From Puccinia triticina (Eukaryota > Basidiomycota > Pucciniomycetes > Pucciniales > Pucciniaceae), in the NCBI RefSeq assembly GCF_026914185.1, contig NC_070574.1:923501-987500 (forward strand): a stretch of 64,000 nt of DNA, in the 5' to 3' direction. Positions 54,355-63,026 of the stretch are shown piece by piece. Under the pieces are notes generated by a model that was given only the letters and a program-made list of their open reading frames with translations, did no database searches and had not been told where the DNA came from. The number at the start of each line of letters is the position of its first letter. Position 1 is the stretch's first letter. The position numbers were made by a program, and so were the translations under genes.

Positions 54355-55157
54355 TAATTATTAATTACAGGGAATAAATTTGGCGTAAAAAGTAGGTGGT
54401 AAGCGCTTAAACTGATTGGCTACTTGTCAGAGGCGGGGGTCTTACGGCAACTACTTATAAGGATAAAGCTTGTAAATATACTAATAAGGGATTTTTGATA
54501 TTTAAAGGTTTTAATCCAGTGGATTTCACGTGCAGGGGACGGTTTTTAAAGGGAAAAGGGGCTAGAATAGTAGCAGGGGAGAATATTCACGGCAAACTTA
54601 CAGTTTATGGGCGGTGAATGGTCTGGGGGATCTTTTCCTGAGGGCCAAATAGGCCTCTATTTATAGAGGGGACTTCAGTGGGTGTAAACACTGAGTCCTT
54701 TTCTCCCTATGGGAGTATCCAGGGGTGTAGCCGTGAAAAGGGCTTGGCTGTGGGTAATTTAATTGTATTGTAATAGACTAATTTCCCTGACTCTGTCACA
54801 TGACATGTTTATAACCAATTGTCATGTGAAAGAGCTTCAGTAGAAGTCTACATAATACTTTCACGGGGTATTTTTACACGAGTAATATTACTCATTAATG
54901 TACAACAGTTTAATTTTATGTACATTGTTTGTTTTACTAAATTTATGTATGTAATACTATTTTTGGGCGCTTTCTGGGGCCAATTCTTATTTATACAATT
55001 AGTACATGAAGGAATAGGAATAAGGGGGTACTTTAAGTGGGTGACCCCCCTTAATTTATGATGAGGAATCTGATTCTGCAATAATAATTTAATAATTATT
55101 ATTATTTACTAAGTTATTGCAGTCTTTTGGATACTTGATGTATCTCTAAGGCTGACA
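54355..55157. repeat. AT-rich sequence ending like an LTR
   Basis: The last bases CTCTAAGGCTGACA (to 55157) equal the plus-strand right end of LTRs A, B and D, but the body shows no homology to them. Possibly a related LTR family. Its left end and target duplication were not found. Confidence 0.35.
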
Positions 55158-55460
55158 GATCCTGACTATGAAAATTTTCACAGTTTGCTTATGTAATTTA
55201 CATATGTACATGTGGTTTGGCGCGCCTGGTAGCGCTGACACATCACAACTGCGCATGCGCGCCACAACTCAGTAACTCAGGGAAGGAGTATAGTTACAAA
55301 GAATTGGTAAGTTGTAACTAGGGTTAAAATTGCATGAGAAAACAGAATATGAAGTCTAAACAGGGTTATCTCTCAAGATAAAAAGGATATGAAGTAATTC
55401 ATATGTACAGAGTAGAAAAAGGCAGACTTTAGGTCAGCTGAGATGACTCTAAGGCTGACA
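55158..55460 (-). repeat. Partial LTR, about 300-bp 5' segment only
   Basis: Plus-strand GATCCTGACTATGAAAATTT to CTCTAAGGCTGACA. It is the section of LTRs A and D that is missing from LTR C. Confidence 0.85.
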
Positions 55461-55868
55461 TCACGACACCAGTCCTTATAGCTTGGCATAATGAAAAATC
55501 CCGCATGTTAGGAGATTTAAGGGCATTGAACAACTACACTAAAGCTGATTATTACCCCATTTGGAGAATAGATCATTCCCTTAATAACCTGGCGCAGGCA
55601 AAATAAATCACCACAATGGACGTTCTGAAAGGGTTTCACCAGATCCCCATAGAACCTGATAGCAGGCAATACATGTGAATTATTTTCCACTTTGAATACT
55701 TGTGCATGCCCTTCGGCATCAAGAATGCTGGCTCTAACTTTCAATGGATGATGGATAGCATACTTGGAGATTTTATTTGCCAAGGGTGGCTAATGGTTTA
55801 CATCAACAATGATATTATTTTCTTCTCTAAAACGTGGGATGATCATATAGAAAAACTGGGTATTATAT
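55461..55868 (+). pseudogene. Gypsy reverse transcriptase fragment
   Basis: Plus-strand reading TTPVLIAWHNEKSRMLGDLR, then NNYTKADYYPIW, a stop, TTMDVLKGFHQIPIEPDSRQ, another stop, CMPFGIKNAGSNFQWMMD and a mutated active site YINND in place of YIDD. It is related to the gypsy at 33.0-33.8 kb but in the opposite orientation. It has two stops and a mutated catalytic Asp. Flanked by LTR pieces on both sides. Confidence 0.85.
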
Positions 55869-55957
55869 TGTGAGGATTTTTCTCTTAAGTGACAGCGGGA
55901 CACAAGAAAAATGGGTGGGAACTGCTTGGATTTCTTGGGATGAAGAAATAACAAACA

Positions 55958-55999
<42 letters not shown>

Positions 56000-56159
56000 A
56001 GGGATGGCCGCGGGTACCCGGTATCCATTGGCGGGTACCCGTGGCTGGCGCGGGTACCCGCCAGCGGATACCGGGTGCCGGTGCCGGTGTCAGGGCTAGC
56101 CAAAAATCCAATACCCGGGTACCCGCGCGTGTACCCGCCTATCTGACCAACAACACTGG

Positions 56160-56625
56160 GTCGCTACGCTAACCATAGCGGTTAGCGTAGCGTAGCGCAG
56201 CGCAAATGCGCTATTTTTTAGCGTAGCGTTAGCGCAATTGCACGCATATGCGCTAACGCTACGCGCACGCGGTGCGCAGCTATTTTAGCTGATAGCGTAG
56301 CGTTAGCGCAGATGCGCGCAATTGCGCTAACGCTAAACATGTAGGGCGCAAAAGAGCGCGCGCTACGCTGCGCTACAGCGCCTTTAGCGGGAAAAAAGGG
56401 CTTTTTTTCCGCTAAAAGCGCTGTAGCGCAGCGCAGCGTAGCGTAGCGACTGTAGCGGCGCGCTAACGCTAACAAAGAATTGGCGCGCTGTTAGCGCCGC
56501 TGAAAATTAGCGCAGCGTAGTGGCGCTAACAGCGCGCTAACGCTATGCAAGATAGATGGGCGCTTTTTGCCGCTACGCTAACGCGTAGCGCTGAAATAGC
56601 GTAGCGTAGCGTAGCGACCCAGTGT
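56160..56625. repeat. TAGCG/CGCTA palindromic block
   Basis: Dense alternation of GCTACGCTA, TAGCGTAGCG, GCGCTAACGCTA and complements, with an internal inverted repeat around GCGGGAAAAAAGGGCTTTTT. It starts GTCGCTACGCTAAC and ends GTAGCGTAGCGAC, so it is itself inverted end to end and is probably a MITE of the TAGCG family (compare 319-1406). Left flank ACACTGG, right flank CCAGTGT. Confidence 0.8.
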
Positions 56626-56679
56626 TGTGACCAAGCAATATGCATGCAAAGGGTTACACATGCATCCTGCACGCAAACG

Positions 56680-57390
56680 GACAGGACGCAAATGTTTTGT
56701 CCTGTCCATTTGCGAGGAGCCGATTTTTTGTCCTGGTCTCCCCCCTGTCCATTTGCACGCAAACGGACAGGAGCTGATGTTTTGTCCTGCACGCAAACGG
56801 ACAGTACGCCAATGTTTTGTCCTGTCTGTTTGCGTGCAAACGCACAGGACGGAGTACTTTTTGGGGCTGTCTTGTCCGCGTTTGCGTGCAAACGGACAGG
56901 AAAGACATCCGCGTCCTGTCCGTTTGCGTGCGAATGGACAGGACAAAACACGGCGTCCTGTCCGTTTGCGTGCAAATGGACAGGACAAAACACGGCGTCC
57001 TGTCCGTTTGCGTGCAAATGGACAGGACAAAACACGGCGTCCTGTCCGTTTGCGTGCAAATGGACAGGACAAAACACGGCATCCTGTCTGTTTGCACGCA
57101 AACGGACAGGACAAAACACGGCTTCCTGTTTGCTTGCGTACAAACGGACAGGACAAAACACGGTGTCCTGTCCGTTTGCGTGTGAACGGACAGGACAAAA
57201 CACGGCGTCCTGTCCGTTTGCATGCAAACGGCCAGGAAAAAACATGGTGTCCTGTCCGTTTGCATGCAAACGGCCAGGAAAAAACATGGTGTCCTGTCCG
57301 TTTGCGTGCAAACGGACAGGACAAAACACGGCGTCCTGTCCGTTTGTGTGCAAACGGACAGGACAAAACATGGCGTCCCATGGAAACGGA
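56680..57390. repeat. Tandem hairpin array, 42-bp unit
   Basis: About 15-17 units. Each contains stem TCCTGTCCGTTTGC / GCAAACGGACAGGA with a two-base centre (GT, AT or AC) and a spacer CAAAACACGGCG. Units in the left third are more variable. Because 42 is a multiple of three, all frames stay open, giving long repetitive open frames on both strands that are not genes. Confidence 0.95.
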
Positions 57391-58875
57391 CAGGACAGGC
57401 GCCACCCCTAGGGTCGCCTTTTGAGTGGCGGGTATCCACTCACACACGGAGGCATCCGCCAGCGGATGCGGATGCCAGGAATTGGGAAAAAACCCCCTCG
57501 GATACCCAAACATGAGTGGGTATCCGGACTCAAATCAACCATCTCTACCAATTGCACCCCAGTACTGGCCACTTGCACCTAATGAACTCAGAGCTTAAAG
57601 AAGGTGGTGATATGAGAATCTACACCTTTGTACAAAGAGTACCGACACGCTGATCACTAACCTGATCGATGTGATGAGAGTTTAGTGTGAGCGAGTTTGA
57701 ATGTTAAGAAACACTTGAGTTGATTAAGAGAAAGAAACCGGTACATGACTTGAGCGGACTTTAAAGAGATCAACTAGGTTTCGGAACTGCGGCACAACTA
57801 AGTAACAGGTATGTAGTAACAATAAAGCTTAAAAGGAGTAACGAATCACCTGAACACGTCATAAGTTCAATAGCACCCGGGTACCCGCCACTTGCACCCG
57901 GGTACCCGCTGGGCGGGTGCGGGTGCAGGTGCAGGTGTCTGATTTTACTGAAATTCTGTCTGGGTACCCGCACCCGTCTGGGTAACCGGGTGCGAAGTGC
58001 CATCCCTAAGAGAGAGAAAGAAAGAGATGATATGAGTTATGATAATCAAGGTTCTTTTGACCTGTGGGTGGGAACTAACATCCACTAGCAATGCTACTCC
58101 TTAAGTGAGTGCTGCCAAGCTGTGTCAGAGATTGCAACAGCCTCTTCTCACAATGGAAATGTGGAAGGTATCTGAATTAGACAAGTCTAATCAGCCACAA
58201 TTATTTAGACTTCTCTGTGGATAGTCAAGGTTCTTTAAAGGGAACTATGTGGTTTGTTACTGAAAAAAAACACAGAAAAAGAAGGATATGCAATCAGAGG
58301 GATCCTTGGGATAAGAGGTCTGGATATATGATGACCTTTTATCAAAAGAGAAGAGCAAAATCAAACAGGGAGAGAAGCAGTCAAGAGAAACAGAGTTAAC
58401 TCTGGATAAACAAGTTCAGTCAGAGAGGGAACTTACTGTCAATATCTGGTGTTGATACTGGGAGTTAAGTGGCCTCTGTGGGTGATCCTGGGGTTTGTCC
58501 TAAAGGTGTTCTGTGGTCCTGGTTGGCTGGTTGTCTGGTGTCTGAAGTCTGTGGATCCTCCTGCTGCATGGGGATCCTGACTTGGAAAATTTTCAAAGTT
58601 GGATGACATAATCACACATGTACATGTGGTTTGGAGCGCTCAGGCATAACTACACGGTGCCACTGCTCATGCGTGTCACAAACCACAAACTCTATGAAGG
58701 AGTAGAGATATTGGAAAGTGATCAGTGAAAACTAGGGTCAAAATTGCATGAGAAATCAGAATCTGAAGTCAAAACAACCTTATGTCTTAAGGATAATAAG
58801 ATATAAACACATTTAGGTATAAAATGCATATAAAAGGCAGTTTTAGGTCAACTGTGTTGACTCTAAGGCTGACAA

Positions 58876-60425
58876 GCGCTGGGCCAGCTCCCGTACAATC
58901 ATGTTCAACCGCAAAATTGAGCCGGTTCTGTGAGATGTGTGCATGATGCCAGGCGCAGCTAGTTCAAATGGTACTTCTTTGGTCTTGCCACCTCACTGGA
59001 CAAATATGTGGACCAAAAAGTTTAATGGATGATTGCTCTCTGGCACCACTTTTCTGGTGCCACGGGTTAATTCACAAGTATGTTTGCTACAGATAGGCTC
59101 AGTGGGCTAACATTCAGAGAATGAAGATAAGGTAAGGTACATGTATATTTTACTTATTGACATGAGACGGAAAGCAAAGTTAATCAGGACTTGCGGGCGG
59201 AGCGGTGAAAAGCGGACTAATGAGTGGAGCAATGCAGAGCAAGACTAGTGGGTGGAACAACTCCAGCTCAAATCAAATGCATTGGTCAACTTTGCCATTT
59301 TGGATCTCCTGGTGCGCCTGGGCCAGCTTCTGTGTCTGCACAACCAACTTGGCCATCCGGCTGGCAAGTGAGAAATCCATCTCTTGTTTGTGCTTTTGAA
59401 CCAAAGACATGTAGGAGGATTGGAAGGATTGCTTGTTGCGCTTGATATTTGACTTGAAGTTGGCTAACTGGGATTTGGAACGCTCCACAATTCCCAACAT
59501 CATACAGAGCAGTTTGCAAACTATTGACTTGGTGATGAAGATGGACGCCATTGGTGGATCAGGAGTGTCAGGAATGATTACGGGGTGGCTTGAGGAGCTG
59601 CCCAGAGCTGGGTGTGGGGGGCCCTTGATGAGCAATGGGTTGGTGGCTGTCCTGCCAGCTTTGTGAATGGCCTCATTGCCAATATCTTCAAATCGGCCAA
59701 GCGCAGTTTTGTCCCTGTCGGCCATCTTGATTAAACCACGAGCCAGGTTGAGTGGTGTGGGCTCAACCCGGTCAAAACACGCTTTGAGACGGAGGTAGAG
59801 CTGATTAGGAGCCAAGAGTCAGCATAACATGAGCATTTGGAAACAGGAGTCAAGAGTGAATCTACTGAACTCTCTTGTTACATCGTAATGTACTAGGATG
59901 CCAGGCAAAATGTCTTTGGGGTTGGTTGTGTTGAGTGAATTGATGGCCTAAACATATGAAGAAGCATCTCAAAAATCATTCAATATCCGGTCAAAGAAAA
60001 AACTGAACTTACCAAGAAGGCCCGCATGAGCTCACAGAACTCTATAACCCAAGTATCCAATGGAATATTGCAGAGCAAAATGTTGAGGTGGTCTTTTTGG
60101 TCGGCGCGCCCAAGCCAGTACTGGTGGAGTGTCTCATATCTATTCATAGTCGGTAACGCCTTGCTATGGGTCCACTGGACTCTATGATACCAGTCCACAA
60201 CTTTGAGAAGGTAGGCATGTCAATTGAGTACAACAGGAAAACCAGGCAGATTACGTGGGTTGGTGGACATGGTGGGGGGATGGAAGTATAGGGTGGGCCA
60301 GATTGACTGAGGGGCAAAGGATTGAGCTCACCTTTATGGTGTAGGCTTCCGGCGAAGAGAGCACCATATGAAAGTGGGTCAGCACAAGCACGGATCACAT
60401 GAAAAGGTGTCCTTCTTGGCGCCTC
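58876..60425 (-). pseudogene. Decayed hypothetical multi-exon gene, minus strand
   Basis: I recognise no family. On the minus strand, an exon ending GALFAGSLHHK (near 60333) is followed by a GTGAGC donor and a CAAAG acceptor into VVDWYHRVQWTHSKALPT. That exon ends ELMRAFL at a GTAAGT donor (near 60014). After TTTAG comes AINSLNTTNPKDILPG, then an in-frame TGA (near 59823) before LAPNQLYLRLKACFDRVE. The frame runs to NGKVDQCI (59273). A further coding-like piece, KTKEVPFELAAPGIMHTSH (about 58990-58890), is cut by LTR E. The splice sites look sound, but the stop and the LTR cut make it a likely pseudogene, perhaps of a transposon-borne family. Confidence 0.4.
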
Positions 60426-61075
60426 TCAGTGAAGGCTGGCATGCCATCAAGATGATCTCACCTTGTCTCAGACACTGGTTGTTTGACTCTTGAGGGCCGG
60501 GGGAAGGTGGCGAGGCCGGTATTATGTCGTCTCAAATGACAGAGTCATGCCGGCCGGCTTGACGGATGAGGACGCATAGACGAGTTTTTTGCGCCCGGCG
60601 TCCATCATCACGTCTCCAAGCCTGGCGACATGACTCTTGCCGTCAGAGATGGGGCAGCGCGTCGTCTGCAATGCCCTGATCTGGCAAATTGCCGGCATCT
60701 GTGGTGATTTCGCCGTCAAACCGGCCCGCGCGTCGGTTTGACGGGCCGGATCGTCCTCGATCGCTCCCGCCGTTAGTGAAGGAGAGGCTTCGCGCCTCCT
60801 GGGCGAGACTTCGCTAGCCTCACCTCGCCTCCGGGCGGGGTCCCCCGAACGCTCCGTTCGAGGCGTAGTTTAAGCTAGGATGAAACCTAATCGGGACCAT
60901 TTTGCATAAGCCGGAAGCAAGATGCATGTGGGGCGGACAACCAAATTTCTCGGATCTCGGAATTGCAGACACAGCCAGCGCAAGAAAACTGAAGCCAACC
61001 ATCGCGCCAACATCGCAAATAAACTAGCCATCCAACGGTCCCAGAAAGAAAGGAAGACGCAATCGAAGAGAGAAG
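60426..61075. other. GC-rich spacer and probable TIF6 promoter
   Basis: Bases 60490-60870 are GC-rich, with hairpins such as GGAGAGGCTTCGCGCCTCC. A minus-strand open frame (60522-60719) has no recognised domain. Bases 60930-61075 should hold the promoter and 5' UTR of the eIF6 gene. Confidence 0.35.
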
Positions 61076-62181
61076 ATGGCTGTTCGGTGTCGCTTCGAAT
61101 CCTCCTCTGACGTCGGTGTATTTGCCAATCTCACAAATTCGTACTGTCTGGCCTCACTATCAACTGGCTCAACGAACTTTTACTCGACCTTTGAATCTGA
61201 GCTTAGCGAGGTAATTCCGGTGATCCACACCACAATTTCGGGGACGAGGATCATCGGAAGACTCACTTGTGGTGCGTCTAAACTTCCGCTTTCCCTGCAT
61301 TCCGAAGAAGAAGAAAAAAAAAAACGTCTCCAAAGAGGCCCTGTGACGTATGTTGACGAAAGCTTTGTGTGCTTTGACAGGCAACCGACATGGTCTCTTG
61401 GTCCCCCCTACTACTACCGATCAAGAGCTACAACACCTGAGGAACTCGTTGCCTGACACCGTGGCCATGCAGCGGGTCGAGGAGCGACTGTCGGCTTTGG
61501 GAAACGTGATTGCATGCAATGATTATGTGGCACTTGTCCAGTCAGTTGCTCCCCCAGACGTTATCATTTGTTTCATTTTATATATACCCTTCACTTGGGC
61601 TGACTCCTCCCCCACCAGTCCTGACATAGATAGGGAAACCGAAGAGATCATTGCAGATGTGCTGAAGGTCGAAGTCTTCCGTCAGACGGTTGCGAACAAC
61701 GTGCTCGTAGGATCGTATTGCGCGCTGTCAAATAAAGGCGCATTAGTGCACCCAAAGACGAGTATCCAAGCCCAGGATGAGCTGAGTAGCTTGCTCCAGG
61801 TCCCGTTAGTTGTAAGTCACTCTCATCTGCTCTAGCCCATTCGATATTCTCTCGAACGAGCGCCACATTGGCTGTGTATAACCTGCTAAAATCATTCCGA
61901 ACCTGCACTAGGCTGGGACGGTCAACCGGGGATCAGACGTGATAGGAGCCGGCTTGGTAGTCAACGATTGGTGTGCATTTATCGGGTACGTTTGGCATCG
62001 GACTTTCTCGAGCGGAACGATATGAGTGATGGAATGCTGACTGGTCGTGGATTGTGCCCTCATCAGCTTGGACACATCGGCCACGGAAGTCTCGGTAATC
62101 GAGGCGACCTTCAAACTGCAAGGCCAGGATACGTCGGCTATTGCGGGAATGCGGGACACATTGATCGATCAGTTTGCATAG
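61076..62181 (+). CDS. TIF6: Eukaryotic translation initiation factor 6 (eIF6/Tif6)
   Basis: eIF6 binds the 60S subunit, is needed for its nucleolar biogenesis and export, and blocks premature joining to 40S. Five exons, 61076-61271, 61381-61540, 61619-61811, 61912-61985 and 62067-62181, with GT-AG introns of 78-109 nt, join in frame to exactly 245 codons, the family's usual length. The protein runs from [19 protein letters not shown] through [84 protein letters not shown] and [13 protein letters not shown] to the end DTLIDQFA. Intron 2 (78 nt) has no stop, so a naive open frame reads through it. It was removed because the family has ALVHPDIDRE there. No frameshift or missing residue seen; likely single-copy and functional. 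Confidence 0.95.
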
Positions 62182-62786
62182 AACTTGTAATTCTCCGAAA
62201 CAGACTATTATTCCGCCAAAAGGCTCGATGTTTTCTCTGATTCCGTTCGAAACAATCTTGCGCATCGATGACGCGCCTTACTGGATGTCCTATCTGAGCA
62301 TACACAGATCGTCACTCATCTGACAAAGCAACTTCATTTCTTCATCATTGTCGAACGACCTGATCAATTCATGGTACCTGGGCTAACCCAACCTGCCATC
62401 GGGAGCCTGTCGCTATGAATCGATCCAAGATGAGTCCCAAGCACTTGCTTGGAGGATGTGGCCCGGCCAGCTAACAAGATAAGTGACTGGAAAATCCAGA
62501 GACCTGGGAAACACCTTCAGGCTTGCGCACTCAGCTGGACTCTGGAGGCAGATCTTTGCATACAGTCATCTGAAGTGGACCTTCCGCATTGGTTCTCTTC
62601 AAGTGACAGTGGGTACAGGAGTGCAGTCAACCGCTGGCTTGAGTGACAAGAAACTTGTGAAAACTTCCACTCGAAGCAGCTAATCGCACGAGATAAAACG
62701 GTTTCGGTTTGTCTTTTTTTTTGCATCTCAGCTCACAAAGTCCTGAACACAATTCTTTCAATCTCCCTCCATATCCACAATGTGGC
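62182..62786. other. Downstream of TIF6, no gene recognised
   Basis: Should contain the TIF6 3' UTR and terminator. The short frames at 62449-62726 have no recognised domain. Copia element 2 inserted at 62787. Confidence 0.4.
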
Positions 62787-62885
62787 TGTTGTTGGCTGGT
62801 TGCCTCCTCTGCATTGCTCCTCCCCGCCCGCCTCTTGAACCCTGGATACTCCAAATGTGGAGTTTGCCCACTCCACACTACAACA
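62787..62885 (-). repeat. 3' LTR of the second copia element
   Basis: Plus-strand TGTTGTTGGCTGGTTG ... CACACTACAACA. It shares CCCGCCCGCCTCTTGAAC and CTCCAAATGTGGAGTTTG with the 100-bp LTRs at 38268 and 46382 but differs in the first 40 bases. Confidence 0.9.
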
Positions 62886-63026
62886 CCCCCCCTCAAACTC
62901 CACACCACTAACTACAACTCTAAAGTTAAAAAAAATGAGAAATAATTTGAGAGAGGAATGAAAACATGTGAAAAAATCAATACAAAGAAATGAGATGTGA
63001 TAATAGAATGGATCTGGCCAAAAGAA

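Larger units (their letters stand above)
56000..58007. mobile_element. TIR element full of self-complementary motif arrays
   Basis: Ends AGGGATGGC (56000-56008) and GCCATCCCT (57999-58007) are inverted, with GGTACCC-rich subterminal regions on both sides (56015-56130, 57870-57985). Between them lie a TAGCG-rich palindromic block (56160-56625) and the 42-bp hairpin array (56680-57390), then a third block with GGCGCCACCCC and GGATACCC motifs (57395-57530), probably nested MITEs. The flanking GA microsatellite hides any target duplication. An AGGGATGGC end suggests a hAT-like element. No transposase. Confidence 0.65.
55869..58874 (-). repeat. LTR E, split by a 2-kb insertion
   Basis: Plus-strand left part TGTGAGGATTTTTCTC... 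(55869-55999) and right part (58008-58874, ending CTCTAAGGCTGACA) together make one LTR of about 1 kb of the TGTCAG...CTCACA family. The insertion went into its GA-repeat (55958-55998, 58008-58022). No matching target duplication flanks the LTR. Confidence 0.8.

Noticed and set aside
56526..57515. Long open frames on both strands (up to about 310 codons) over the 42-bp array
   Set aside because: The unit length is a multiple of three, so all six frames stay open by construction; the products are simple translations of the hairpin repeat.
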